A DNA stretch of 64,000 bases from Diphasiastrum complanatum (GCA_029204225.1 CM055094.1:12127742-12191741); one strand, 5' to 3'; numbered from the stretch's first letter, positions 33,560-46,121 are shown. Translations and numbers: made by a program. Notes: generated by a model not told the origin, from the sequence alone.

Positions 33560-34435
33560 ATCATCCCTCTGCGTGCCAGATGCATCCTCAGGGGTGTCAA
33601 ATACAAAGTTTGGCTGGGAGTCTGGAGGCATCTGGGACTCCTCCGAGTTTGGGCAATGCCTGCCAAGAGATGACTAGAAAAATCATCGGTGCGTCCCCTC
33701 TTGGCTGGCCTGCCTCTGGGTCTACCGGAAGGAACCCTCTGTGGTACTCTCCTGCCTGGGGGTCTCCCTCTGCCACGAGGGGGTCTCTGAGAAGAACCGA
33801 CTGCCTGTGATGCTCTCAATCGTCTCTGCCCAATCTGTCTCTGGGCGGTAGCCTTTGTCTCCCTCGCAAACTCTGACCAACCATCGTCTGAAAGGGGGCG
33901 TGATGCGGGAGTACTGGGTGGGACACGTGGACCATCCCCTGCAAGGTCGAGCGTCTCGTCTGAATCATATGTGAGCTCATCATCAGAGGAGGGCAATGGA
34001 ACGTCATCAGGAAGTGGGGTGGTCTCATCGGTATCAACATCATCCTCGGGATCACCCCGCAGAGCACGCCGAACAACATCGTCTGGATCAACCTCTGGCT
34101 ATGCCTCATGATCGGCCGCTGCAACCAGTCACTCATCGGGATTGACCTGCAGAAGTCAATCATTCGTGAGAATAGCCAAAGCAATTGTGAGGGCATTAAA
34201 TTGAATGTCTTAAATTAATACAAAAGAAAAACGATAGAGCAACGAAATATACCTGTAGCAGTAGGGCGCGTGCGCCTCCTGCCCTCATGCTGTCCGTGAT
34301 GCGTCGAACCACCCTGGTGTTGGTGTTGCAGTACACCAAGTCATTGCATCGCTCAGTCGTCAGACGGTTCCGCCTGTTCGTGTGAACAAGGCAGTTACGG
34401 ACTACAAGATACAGGCCTACTGGGCTACTCTGCAT
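33560..34435 (-). pseudogene. hAT transposase 3' remnant of element C
   Basis: On the minus strand the first exon piece gives RNCLVHTNRRNRLTTERCND and LVYCNTNTRVVRRI, the hAT C-terminal dimerisation motif; the preceding CERNWST is partly deleted. After an intron-like gap comes an acidic segment (DDVPLPSSDDELTYDSDETLD) and an AT-hook cluster (PRGRGRPPGRR, SGRPRGRPAKRGR). The tail finishes after a frame change as DDFFSTDL and a stop (about 33550). The catalytic core and BED finger are absent because the region to the right is occupied by an LTR insertion. The domain order equals that of A and B, but the tail sequence is very different. Confidence 0.7.
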
Positions 34436-34462
34436 ATATTCCGCAGGCCTCTTTACATTTAC

Positions 34463-34852
34463 TGTTGGTTATGTATATTTCTGGTTACGCATTTTATATT
34501 AGTCATGTACAGGCCCCAGAGCCTTTTTATATGCTTATGACCCGCACTGGGTCCTTTTTTATGACATTGACTGGCCTTGGGCCCTTATTATATGGTTATA
34601 TGTGGAGTGGGGGCCCGTAGGAGGGCGCACTATTTTCCTTCCACATTTTACCTCCCTTTACTTTTGAATTCCTAATTTAGGGTTCATTGGTAGGGTATTT
34701 TTAGGGGCATTTCTATACTCATTTTTCAGATTATTGATTGGTATTGCTTGGGCTCTTCGTGGGAGAACCTATTGTTTTGTCTATTGCTTGTAGGGCTTTA
34801 GTCTATTGTTGTCTTTTATGCTTCATTGATTCAACACCTGAGATTTTGATCA
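34463..34852 (+). repeat. LTR of the truncated element
   Basis: TG...CA boundaries and a correctly placed methionine-type primer-binding site define it. GC-rich phrases such as GGCCCCAGAGCC and GGCCTTGGGCCC occur in its first half. Confidence 0.65.
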
Positions 34853-35214
34853 TAACTTGGTATCAGAGCACTTTCCTGATTGCTGGATTTCAGATCTGAT
34901 TTTCTGATTGGGTGCCCATTTTCCTTGCTGATTTTTCTCTCTTTGCTGAGGGCTTTCGTCTCTTTGCTTCAGCAACATTCAGCACAGTTTGGAGGAGGAC
35001 CAACTCCCATCAGAGCATTTTCCTTGGCGGAGCTTTAGCAGATAGTTAGCGGAAGTACTTCTGCTAAATTTGGCGGCCGGGAAAAAAATAACAAATTTTT
35101 TTTCTTTTTCTTTTTTGGGCAGATTATTTCCGGCGCCCAAGTTCCAAATCCTTTTCCCTCTTTTTTTTTTGAATCCTCCATTTGATTCAGGGAGAGGATT
35201 CCCAGCCATCTTTT

Positions 35215-35400
35215 CAGCATTGATTGGAGGCTGTCCAGCGCCCTACTTCATCACATTTTTCAGCCATTGTTCTAGCAGAGTTTCAGCCATATTTCAGTTT
35301 TGATTGGAGGCTGTCCATCGCCCTATTTCATCACATTTTCCACAGATTTCCAGCCATATTTTCAGCATTGATTGGAGGCTGTCCAGCGCCCGCTTTCATT
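35215..35400 (+). repeat. Three tandem units of about 75 bp in the LTR element leader
   Basis: Each unit has GATTGGAGGCTGTCCA(G/T)CGCCC, a CATCACATTTT-like or CATTCTCC segment and CAGCCATATTT(T)CAG. Units start near 35222, 35299 and 35368. They lie between the primer-binding site and Gag. Confidence 0.85.
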
Positions 35401-35899
35401 CTCCTTGTGGTCACATTTTCCAGCCAGCTCTTCGCACATGCTTGGAGCTCTATCGAGAGGTATCTTTGCTGGTTCTTCCTTGCTTTCCACACCTTTTCTT
35501 GACATTTGTCATTTTCTTTCTTGCTCTTAGTGTCGTTTGTGTACTTAAAGCGTATTTGGGGTGACGACAAAAGTCCGCTCCCTCCGATATTAAACTTTTC
35601 TTACACTCTCTTCACTTCTTGCATTCCTTGACCATGGATACTTCCCCTACATCTTCTGAGCCTCGCATACCGTCTTCCACTTACCTTGACGAAGTACGAC
35701 ATGAATTCCGAGATCATCTTAGGGAAGCCATGAGTGATGTACGCATTGATTTACGCCAGGAGTTACGAGAGATGTTCACTACTCTTTCTGCCCAGATGTT
35801 TCTTCTTTTTTTCCACTCACTCTTTCTCACGCCATCTCCCTTGCTACCGCACTGCAGCACAAGTACTCTCCCATCTGTGCATACACAAATCAACTAACC

Positions 35900-35959
35900 C
35901 ACACACACACACATAAATTATCACACACACACAATCATCACACACACACACACACCATA

Positions 35960-36000
<41 letters not shown>

Positions 36001-36011
36001 ATCCCTCTCCC

Positions 36012-36055
<44 letters not shown>
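35900..36055. repeat. Compound (CA)n/(CT)n microsatellite
   Basis: CACACA runs interrupted by TAAATTAT and AATCAT pass into two long CT runs (about 35962-35996 and 36013-36054). It forms the ragged right end of the truncated LTR element. Confidence 0.95.
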
Positions 36056-36062
<7 letters not shown>

Positions 36063-36111
36063 TTCTCTCCTCTCGGGCTTCTCGGGCTTCTGCGGAACAG
36101 TCCGCTGCCCG

Positions 36112-36247
36112 CGCGCCCTTTTTTGGCCCCGGACGCGTTCTGGGCCCCGGACGTGTCTAGAAAAAAATTTCAAATTTTTTTTTGGACGCGTCCGGGTCCG
36201 GGCGTCGGACGCGGACACGAAAAGGCCGCGTCCGGCCCGGACCCTCA
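36112..36247 (-). repeat. Right terminal region of element C
   Basis: GGACGCG, GCGTCC and GGGTCCGGGC words mirror the left end in inverted orientation, separated by an A/T-run (about 36160-36183). Confidence 0.55.
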
Positions 36248-36760
36248 TGTCTGGGACTCCATGCTTATAGTATGGAAATGTTTTGAGGTATAAAGAACAG
36301 TGCTAATGCAAAGAGATGGTAGGTCAAGAAAAAGATTTCACCTTGTTGTGGGGTTAAAAAAACTTAAGCAAACATTCAAGCGAGTATAAATTTAAGGTGG
36401 ATTTTATATTGCATTGTTGTTATGTTTTACCAAGGACTTGAATCCTCTATAACAAATATAAACTTTTGAATTATCTAGCTCTAGAAGTTATTTTATCCAG
36501 CGGAGACTAAGATCATGGAAGAATTACATTAGTACTTCTAGCCATCCGTTTTCTCATGGAGAAGTTGGTACTAAGTATGCTAAAAAGAGCCTGTAGTTGT
36601 TATGAGTTAGGGTCTTCCATGAAACATAATTCAAAAGAGAATTTTTTTGCGTAAGTGTCAAAAGTTTCAAGCTAATTATCATCAGTTATTGATTTTTGTT
36701 TCAATGGTTAAGCCTCTTTCATTTGCAATGATAAAGCTGTTTTACATGAAATGATTTCAG

Positions 36761-39700
36761 GTTCCAGCACGTGCTGCTGCTGCTGCTGCCGTTGCAAGAT
36801 CCCTTGCTGCACTTCCTCCACATGAGCGGTTGACATTGCCTACAACTTCAGGTGGATCTCCATCGGTATATGGCAACACATCACACAGGCAAGAAATTGA
36901 AGATTTGGACGAGGATTTCTTTGAGCAGGTATGCCCATAATGCCTCATTTTCTTAATTTATCTCATTTGTGCTACATTGAGTACTTTCACATGGCTGGTT
37001 TGTCTCATTTTCCAATCTTTCTGTTTTTTACATAGCGAAAATCTATTCAACTATCAACAGTCCTGGTTTAGTGTACCGTGTTTGTACTTGCTTTACTACG
37101 TCCAAGAAGGTGGTTCAAGCCATGGTCACCCTAGTTGAATATCATTGTGATCATGTCCACAGCACTCCCTTAGTAACATAATCAATGTGGCAATAAAACA
37201 TGTATTGATGAAATTAAGATTGATGCTGTAACATGAAGGGACCCATAAGTAGCCCCAAGTGTGAGGTGCTGAACTGAATAGTATTGTGATCATGTCCATA
37301 ACACTCCTTTAATAACATAGAGCATTTCCAAATTCCCTCAATGTGGCAGTAAACCATGTACCAATGAAAATAGAATCGATGCTCCAGGGGCCCGTAAGTG
37401 GGACTAAGTGTCGGGTGCTATCAATTATCAATAGGAGCAGCAAGAGCTCATGTCTGATCCTATAACTGTTGAAGATCAGAACATGCCTCAATGCATTCAC
37501 TTCCTTATGAGAGATGAGAGGAGAGAGAACACACAAAGCTTGTATTACAATAAAATGGAATGATTCAAAATGATACACGAGAGAGAGGAAGTTACATAGA
37601 GGTTCTGTCTCTTCACATTTGGTCCATTGGTCCTAGGTCCTTTAGACATATGAAGAACGAATTTTTTTTAATTATAGTTCATCAAGCTCATAGGCGTGTC
37701 TTAGTCGATGAATATATGAACCAGATCGAGAGTATGTGCTTATGAACTACTATTACATTGCAATCAATAAAGATGTAATTTCTTACAAAATTGTAGTAAC
37801 ATATGAACTACCGAAGTGGTACTTAGTTGACAACAGATGTGAAGTCATGGTTTCATGAGTATGAATCAATCATAGTTCTAGCACTCCCTTGATTGAACAT
37901 CCACAATCATAAAAATTTTTAAAGCCAGCAAATCATCCAAGGTGCATGCAATAGACAAGTTTTTTTGTCTTGCACTTGCATCTATGGTTCCTTCAAACCG
38001 CAGGGCCCATAACATGAGATAGAAGAAAGCTATCAGTTGCCTATGTCTGACACTAATGTACATAAAGGATATAGTACAGTGACACTTGGTATCTCATTTG
38101 CTGCCTATAGAGAAATTTTTTTGAACATTCTATTCTTTTTGATTTTGAAACAGTTTCCACTTAGCAAACAAATTTACATCACTCAAAGATGGTGTATTTA
38201 GACCATTCTTATTCCATGTTCGTCTTCGAGTAAATTAGGAAGTTACCAAGGGCAAAAATCAAATTATTGTATTAGCCAACATCCTATTGAGAAGTACTAC
38301 CATTACATCATCTTTAGGCACTCGTACATTGATTCTCATAAGTTGATTTATAATGGATTTTTATGATTAACATGACCAACCAAGCACTTGCCATTATCAA
38401 GCTTTGAAAAGAGAACTGCCATTTTAAAAAAATTTCACCAGCTCTAGCTCGGGCTCCTAATACCGATGCAAGTGACTTTCAAATTGGTATTGTTGAGGTC
38501 CAAATCATGTATTTATGAGTTGTCAAGCCTAGATCAATGGAAGCAACAACTTTTTTTAACCTAAGGTTAGCCACGTGTGAAGAAATGATTAGGACGAGAT
38601 ATGCCTACCTCTGAAGAGTTTACATAGACACAAGCAGGCATCACATGCCTGGAATACTAACTAATCGTACTGCTGATGAACTATCACTTGAAACCCAACC
38701 TTGTAGATCCCTATATTCACTATAGTGAAGAGAATGTGAATTTGATAATTGCCATATTCATGGATGATGGAATCGCATGCGGTAACATGTTTAATGAGGG
38801 TGTATCATAGCTCAACACAATATTTGAGGTTGAGGTGGGAGAGATTAGACTTATGTTGGCTTGTGGATCACAAGGAATCGATGCAAGCAAACCATAAGTG
38901 GAGCAAGTGTTTTACTCTTACTTTTTAATGCACTAGAAAACATTTCATGACTAAATAGTCCTCGATGCCTCATATGATGTAGTTAATGTAGTTAGGTCCT
39001 TCCAAGATTGTAGTTTATGTATTTTGGAATCAAGGTCTAGAAAATGTGAGTGATTGTAATTTTCCCAGATGTGTGCACATGTATCTTCACCCTTTTATCA
39101 TGTGATGATGGTTGGGGTGATGCATGCACCATGCATGTGAATGAATGTAACACAAAAGGTCACACGTGACTATAGAAGCCATCATGTGAATGCATAGGTC
39201 ATGCATGCAATTACTAGTGGTGTGGGTGGAGAGCGATTTATTTTCTTGTTTCATAGAAATGTTATGTATTTTGTGGCTAGTTCATGTGTTAGGTTGTTAC
39301 GAGAAGCCTTTTCTTCTATTTATGCACATTCAAGGATTAAACTACAATCGAAACCTCCTATCCCTTTAGCAAAGTTGTAGTAGAGATTAGTTTAGGCATG
39401 GTCCTTTTTCTAACCATTGAATAAGGATTAGCTTGCTGAAACTGCCTTTTAAGAGCTGGCATGTATTCCCAAAAAGCTCAGAATAGAATTTTTCTGCCCA
39501 CATAATTGCAACCAAATGTGTTTGGAGGAGGTTCCAAACATGTTTGGAAACTGCCATCTTTGAAATCCATTCAGACATGGCTTCTATGAAGTTTTTTGTT
39601 TTGATAGGTTATGAGACCTTAAAAGAAGAGGGTCTCAGGCCCTTATTTGGTTTCCCGAAAGAAGGAAAGGGGGGGAGGGGGGTGTTCTAGAGTAACTTGA

Positions 39701-42700
39701 TGGCAAGCTTTTCTTGAGCTCTAAGGTAACCAAAGAAGTTTGCCATGGCCCTGATACAATTTATTTGAAAAAGTGCACCGCATCTCCCTCTTCCAATATT
39801 GAAGCTCCCTCATATTTGCACAAACAACCAAAGTCTTTTGGAGGTAAGGGTGTTTCACTACTCTGAAGAAATGGAAGCATCAACTTGATCGAAAAATCGT
39901 TTATTTGGAAGATTAGTTGCTTAAATTAGGCCATGTTTTTGGTAGTTAGGTTGTTACCATTGTTGCATGCAGATACACATTCGTACGGTTGTCCTTATAG
40001 GTTTCTGCTTGCACTCACATCTGCGTGCGTGTGGATGGACCATATACAAGTTCTTGTTGCTTTCAATCATGTCGTCATTGCATCTTGTTGTTGTTGCTCG
40101 TTGTTGTCGTTCCTTGCTATGCACATCTGTATTGTTGGGGTTGCTTTATGTTGCTGATTCATTGAAAGGCAGACATCAGACATTCAATAATCATCCTTTT
40201 GTGGAAGTGACATGCGTGCTCAACGTTCAAGCTTCATACTTCAAAGTTTATGCTTTCAAGTTTCAATGGCAGGAAACTTCAACCTTTCATTTTTAGGCTT
40301 GCAATGTTTGAATGTTTCAACCTTTTCGTCTCAGATAAGGCTCGTGCAATTGCATGGGTCATGGCCTCTGGTTGCACCAACAAAATGGTGATAGCATTGG
40401 ATGCATAGAGTCATGTTGAAATTGTCGGAATAGGTACACAAGTAGGCAAAAGCAATGAAGGGATCAAGTGCAAATATTGTTGAAAATGGTTTTTTGGCAG
40501 TTTGACACGAATCAAAGCTCGTTTGATAGATTTTGTAGGAAAAGGTGTGGATGTTTGCCTTACGCCTCCAAAACATATCAAGGAAAGCTTTTTGAAAGAA
40601 TTCAACAAAGCATCTTAACGCGAGGAACTAGAGGAAGGTGAAGACATTGCAATTTTTGAAATAGGCACAATTCATGCAAGTGCAAAAAGTGCAGGAGTTG
40701 ATAAGGGGGGAAAGGGCCCTTTGGTAGCGAGTGGGAGAAACTACACAACCAAGACACATGAGATACATTTAGGCACGCTATTTTTGTAGAGACACTTCCA
40801 TATAGCATTGTGGACTTTCCTTTTATGAAAGAATTTGTGAAGCAAGTGACATGCAATCCAACCTTTGCATTGGCATCATGGGAGACTTTGAGGACTAGGG
40901 ATTCACATGTCGAGGTCTCATCTATCAAAACCCAAATGGATGTTTTGGAAAGTAGAATGGGACAAGTATGGGTGCTCTATTGTTTGCAGTGGTTGGTCGG
41001 ACAATACAAATACAGAGATCGAACCAGAGTAGGCACGTAGGCTTGAGATTATTGCAATGAGTGTAATTGTTGGGAGACCATTCAATTGAAGTACACTGGA
41101 ACTGCAAAAGATGACCCTAAGAGTATTAAGTCAAGGAAGCAGTGTCCCCTTGCGAAAGGAGTTGGAGCACCTTCTATCAGGATTCATACAAAGAAAAGAG
41201 CAGATTGAAGCCAACCACAATAGAGAAGTTGTTCTATATTCATTGCAATCTCCATTTGTTGAGCAAAATGAAGAAAAATGGAATGAAGCTGAATCAAAGT
41301 GTTATTGGAAGAACTCTTGAGTGAATTGAATGAATATAGACTAATGAGCATAGAAGAAATAAAAACAGTTGATGGTGACATTCCAAATGCTCTTTCAGAT
41401 GAGCTACTGATCACGGGGTTGGAGGGACTTGTGAACAAATGATGAAGTTGACGATGCCATTCAGGAGGATTCGTAGAGCTTTTGACAAGGCATGACTTGC
41501 ATCTAGATTATTGTTTTTCTCAAAACCTTAGGAAATCATATGTTATATTGCTTTTGCCATTGATTAGTCAATAAAATTTCCTTATACAGGTTAAACTTCA
41601 ATTATTTGAATTATTGCTACGCAATATTTACTTTGAATTTTGTGTATTATGGTGTTTAAAGGATGAATGTGTGATTCAGACGTTTAATTTTGAAATGGCT
41701 GTGTCACTATTTCTTGTGTTATATGTATGACATTTCAAGTTGGTTCTTGCTTCTTTAAACTGTATGTGTTTTCAACTAACCGTATGTCATTCGACGTACG
41801 AGTATGGTAGATTCAGAAATATTTATTGAGCTTCATTGCAGCTTTGATGTTTAGAAATTAGGGTGCTTGCAATTTGTCTCTTTCTAGTTTTGGTGCGCAT
41901 CATTAGTGTTCCTATTATATTGTTGTGGAATATACTGAAGGTCCACTGGAGCTTTATCTTCTTCGACTCTCAGACAATCTTTTCAAACTGAGGGGCTATT
42001 TCAAGCCAGTAGCTCCACAAATTGCAATCAAGTCTCTATTATAGGTTAACCTTTGCTAACATCCTCACTGCTGGGAACGAAACCTTGGTTACTTCGGTTG
42101 CCTAACACATGAAACTCTTCATCTCGCATGAGAAGTCTTTCTAGATATGTAGGTGATAGGTCCATGAGGCATGTGGTTTTCGAGGCTAGCTTGATATAAA
42201 TCTAGATTCATGTCTCAACAGCTTGAAATGATTATTTCATGAACTTGTTGGAGCAAGGTTGAGGCTCAAAGCATATATGTACAGCTACTTTCCATGATTA
42301 CAGCAGGTTCATCTAGTTTCTTAAAGAAAATTTGGGGTAAGACCAATAACATTCAGGTCCGCCATGTAATTCATGAAGTTTTTTCTTTTCTGCATTATAA
42401 TTGCAGATTTGGTCAATGTTTGCAACAAAGATAGCCTCTTCAGTTTGGTGATGTTTTCATTCTAGACAGTATATCATGTTTGTCACTCTTAAGTTTTAGT
42501 AACTGAAAATGTCGTTGAAAAGAATGTGTCGTTGTTTATCCTCATAACTGACAGTGTGTATCTTGAGCATGGACGGTATGCAGTCCTAAGCTAGTGTATT
42601 GCTTGAATAATTACTGAATATGTAAAATTGCATTGCATACAAATGATCCTCGGGTGTGTACTTTGCAGGAATTTGATCCAGTAAGACATTTGCTAGAGCA

Positions 42701-42932
42701 GTTACCCAAAGAAGACTTTGACCAAAAGTTTTTGGACGTAAAGGTAATTCATTATCTTCATTCAAGAGCATTTTGAAAAAATATCATTTTATTTCCTTCT
42801 CTCTCTCTCTCTGTTTACATGTACTTTTTTTACTGTTTCGGAGACGTTTTATGCGCTCCCACTGATACCACACACTTAACATGTACCTTTCAGTCTTATA
42901 TGCCTTCTGGCATGGAAAAGACATTAATTAAG

Positions 42933-42979
<47 letters not shown>

Positions 42980-45000
42980 GTTTCTTTCTTGAATACTATG
43001 GTTAGTTGTTTTTAAATCTTAGATGGCATCAACTGTGGGCATTTTTTTGTTTGGAATGACGTGATATCTGTTCGCTCTTCTTTTTGCATCTTTTAAATTT
43101 TATTGTGCCTTTTTTTCACCATTTTCCAAGTTTAGATGGTAAGCAGATTATAGTTTGTTTGATTTTGACTCTTGAGTCAATCATACTGTGGACCTGTTTC
43201 CTTTTATTCCTTCATTGTCTGATATTGGGGCTTTGCATATGGTGTTTCATTTTTTGTATAGGTGTAATTTTTAAATATTGTTATGGTCTCCAATTAATCC
43301 ATCCTTTTGCTACTTGCAACATGTTTTGCAGATAGGGCAGAGGTTTTTGCAACTTGATGCCATTACAGAGAGGCTTTCTAGGCAAGTGATGGAACACCAC
43401 GAAGAAATGGGTAATTGGATCCTTCAGGTCCCAAGATTTAAGAATAAAGTTGGTTCATTGATTCGCTTCTCAGAATGCGAATACTTGACAAATTTAGATC
43501 TAGATATGCTATGCAGCAAACTTCCAATATTTGCAAATGTGGGGGATGTAGCAATTCTTCTATGCCTGACAACACTAAGATTCATTTAAAGCTGAAATAT
43601 CACCACAATTGCAACTTGCTCTAGTTGCACGACACTTAATACACTACAACTTGCAATCACCTTCATAAGCGAATCAATGATATAGGAGACCCACGGAATA
43701 GGACGAATGCAGGTACCATGCACAAGTTACCTGGTGTGATTTGATTAAGTATTCAATACATGTTGTTCAACTTCATTACATAATCCATTCTATCAATTGC
43801 GACTCTTAAATGGTTAAAGGGAAAGCAAGATATCTAATTAGATGTTTTGGAAGCTATAGTCATTCAACTGTCTATTTTTTCCTACGTACATGAAGAGCTT
43901 CAACTGCCATTGCTGCATGAAAATAAAGTTAACAAAGTATGTACTGAAGATATTTTGGAGTAAGTAGAAAGAAGCAAACAGCTAGGTAATGTTTCAAACA
44001 CTTGAACTTGTGCTTCAAACTTCTCAAGTGGTTGAGTTTCAAACATCTTAAAGATTTGAAGGCTACTATGACCCCAGGAGTAGATGTCACAGTACTGAAT
44101 TCGTGAAGATGGTAGGAACTCACGGGTTCCTAGAGTTAATGCTCACAAATTCTCATGTTGAGGGCTTTATTGTAATTTTCTAATTGTTCAGTTGAAACAA
44201 CCTGGTCATTCAACATAGCTGTGACTCTTTTGTCCTACTTCTATATAGGTCAGCCTCTGAGGTTGGTACCCACCTGAGAGTATTCATGGGAAATAAATAG
44301 GATAGAAGCTGGCATTAGAGTTCTACAAGTTATAATTGCTTTGCTTTCTTCCTACCCCAGTAGTCATAGGCTGAAAATGTTTGAACTTTGCAGAATGAGC
44401 CAAGTTAGTACACAAGTCACTTGAAGCTCACATTTCCAGGACTTTTTAGTTGAATGTTTGTAAAGCTTTCCGGTTATTAGTACTTTGTTCAAGGCTAACC
44501 AAGTTAGCTTGATTTCTTTCCACCAAAAGTACCTTCAAAGATTGTGAGCTAGCACAACTTTTCAATGAGAAGTTGTCTTGGTTGTGACCCTAAGTCATGT
44601 CATAACTCAGAAGCCTGAATCATGTCATAACATGGAAGTTTTTCTTCAAAGTATCCATAGAGTCTGAAGAATTTTATTCTAGGAGTTTGATATATAGTTA
44701 TTTCTTTCTGTGTCCAGTGGAAGGCATGCAATTGGTGACAGAGCTTGAAAAAGATCTGCAAGTGACTAACATCATTTGCAAGGTATAACTAGCACTTATT
44801 ATCCTTGTGAGTTTTCTCTGGATGAGTTGAATATCACACATAAAGCCTGAAGCTCTACCAGCATGTGGCACATGAAGTAATGCCATTGGTACTTTTGAGG
44901 ATGGGTACAGAATGGTCGAAGGCATCTGGCTTCAGCAATGCATGAAGTTTCTCAAGATCTTGTAGTTACTGCCAATGTGAAGAAAAAGCAAATTTTGCTG
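36761..45000 (+). CDS. VPS50: VPS50/syndetin (EARP complex subunit), five internal exons
   Basis: Exons 36761-36928, 42669-42743, 43332-43410, 44718-44782 and 44911-45000 join in frame (56, 25, 26+1/3, 21+2/3 and 30 codons), with AG acceptors and GT donors throughout. Landmarks are VPARAAAAAAVARSLAALPP, EEFDPVRHLLEQLP-type sequence, FLQLDAITERLSRQVMEHHE, VTELEKDLQVTNIICKNGRR and EVSQDLVV. These correspond to the N-terminal part of plant syndetin-like proteins, which in EARP tether vesicles for endosomal recycling. The exon(s) encoding the N-terminus, left of 36761, and everything after the KKKQILL segment were not found in the window. A large 5.7-kb intron and a possible >19-kb one are filled with mobile elements. 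The reading is open, so the gene may be functional. Confidence 0.8.
38600..38880 (+). pseudogene. Ty1/copia reverse transcriptase remnant
   Basis: Across frames one reads SLHRHKQASHAWNTN, resembling the copia block SLYGLKQAPRAW, then VDPYIHYSEENVNLIIAIFMDD followed by GN, resembling the catalytic block with a two-aspartate end. Stops and frame changes are numerous. No LTRs were recognised around it. Confidence 0.5.
40430..41330 (+). pseudogene. hAT transposase remnant, BED finger and dimerisation ends only
   Basis: At 40465-40620 the frame reads GIKCKYC-KWFFGSLTRIKARL, a BED-type zinc finger (CxxC). At 40800 PYSIVDFPFMKEFVKQV follows, which resembles the segment before the catalytic core. 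At 41111-41325 RVLSQ, then CERSWSTFYQDSYKEKSRLKP, IEKLFYIHCNLHLLSK matches the hAT C-terminal dimerisation motif. The catalytic middle is missing, so the element is internally deleted. Family A/B/C differs in sequence, so this is another hAT lineage. Confidence 0.65.
42937..42976. repeat. (CT)n microsatellite in VPS50 intron
   Basis: A CT run of about 40 bp, with a shorter one at about 42798-42812. Confidence 0.9.
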
Positions 45001-46073
45001 GTAAGTGTACTGCCAGCCTTCCATATCGGTCATGGTCTAATCAAAATCACGTGTCACTTGATTCTATGTTTATTTTTATATGATGATGCAATGGAGTCAA
45101 TGATTGAAAAACTCTATCACGAAAAGTTTCCAACCCAATACATTTTTTCTTACATTTTGAGTTTCAGTTCAATTATTTTAATCCTATTATAGCAGGGGAT
45201 GAAGGATTGATTAAAAAATTTGGGTTGATATTTGGCATCTTACACAATTTACAAAATGCTAATTTAATCTTTGTATAAAGCCATGATTGCTTTTTATTGT
45301 TTGACATGGCCCCGGCCATAAGGTCCCAATAAATCAAGTACTGTCGACAGTCCGCATATCATACTAAATTACATGTATTGCAAAACTAGACCAAATAGTA
45401 ATTAGTGGCTCAGAGAGGTAATTACTTCCAAATTTGTTTTCTACTGCTTGAGATCTTCGTTGGAGTAACATAACGTGCCTTTCCCAATTATGCAAGCTTG
45501 TGACATCAGAGCCTGGAATAGCTTTTAGCTTTGACGGTATGCGAAAGCTTCAAAGTGTCCCAGCCACCCACCTTCCAGATAATCTATTGTTGTTGAATCC
45601 TCTACAGACATAGAAAAAGTTTATGAACTTTGAAAATCGAAGTCAGAAAAACTTTCATTTTCTCCTAGGAGTTCACAGCTGTTGACAGGCATTTGCTCTG
45701 AGACAACTGTCACAGCCTTTAACTTTGAGCTGTGCCTGAGGGCTTTGTACTGAAAGCACAAGATGATCAAGCAACATTTGAAAATAACCTCCAATGGAAG
45801 ATGAAGTTGAATATTGGACAGAAGGCAAACATATTGGCTGGAGATTAATTTGAAATGTGAGTTTGATGCATTAGAAGAATTAGTTTCTTGTGCAAAGTTC
45901 TAGATGTGTTTTCTTTGGCTCTTTTTTTGCAGTACCCTTAGCAATTTGAATGCAATTTTTAGCCTCACTTTCTGAAAATAGAATGGCTGGCTTAATGCAC
46001 AAGAAGCCACTCTCAACACCCATAGTTGCATAGAAAGTTTCCGGGAATTAGGTTTAGAGTTTTTTGGAATGCC

Positions 46074-46078
<5 letters not shown>
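45001..46078. other. Presumed VPS50 intron, no gene seen
   Basis: Starts with the strong donor GTAAGTG. No further exon of VPS50 and no recognisable element until the TA tract at 46079. Confidence 0.5.

Positions 46079-46119
<41 letters not shown>
46079..46119. repeat. (TA)n tract left of the MITE
   Basis: Pure TA alternation of about 41 bp. Matching TA tracts lie at 46372-46399, 51798-51825 and after 58096, so each hAT-family unit is bordered by TA repeats on both sides. Confidence 0.95.

Positions 46120-46121
<2 letters not shown>

Larger units (their letters stand above)
34463..35900 (+). mobile_element. Truncated LTR retrotransposon
   Basis: An LTR from TGTTGGTTATG (34463) to GATCA (34852), 390 bp, is followed 5 bp later by the primer-binding site TGGTATCAGAGC (34858-34869). 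The leader contains three units of about 75 bp (GATTGGAGGCTGTCCA at about 35222, 35299 and 35368). A Gag-like N-terminus starts at 35634 (MDTSPTSSEPRIPSSTYLDE, then RQELREMFTTLSAQM). The body stops at about 35800-35900 in CA/CT simple repeats. Pol and the second LTR are missing. Confidence 0.7.
25339..36256. mobile_element. hAT-like element 'C', composite with nested insertions
   Basis: Inverted GGACGCG-rich ends at 25348-25440 and about 36112-36247 face each other. Flanking words AGTCCATGC (left) and ACTCCATGC (right) agree at 8 of 9 positions, as expected for a target duplication. Between them are the small accessory gene (31336-31683, plus) and the 3' part of a BED/hAT transposase (minus, to 34435), the same convergent layout as elements A and B. 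A complete Ty3 element (25869-31021) and a truncated LTR element (34463-about 35900) have inserted into it. The outer boundaries are tentative; the internal hAT content is firm. Confidence 0.55.
36929..42668 (+). other. VPS50 intron with decayed elements
   Basis: A 5.7-kb intron between the first two recognised exons. It holds a copia RT remnant (38600-38880) and a hAT remnant (40430-41330). The stretch 36929-38600 and the part from 41440 to 42668 show nothing I can name. Confidence 0.7.

Noticed and set aside
45001-45060. Exon continuation past the donor at 45001 (LVSVLPAF)
   Set aside because: It faintly resembles the expected LLPVL segment, but GTAAGT is a consensus donor and the reading soon departs from the family.
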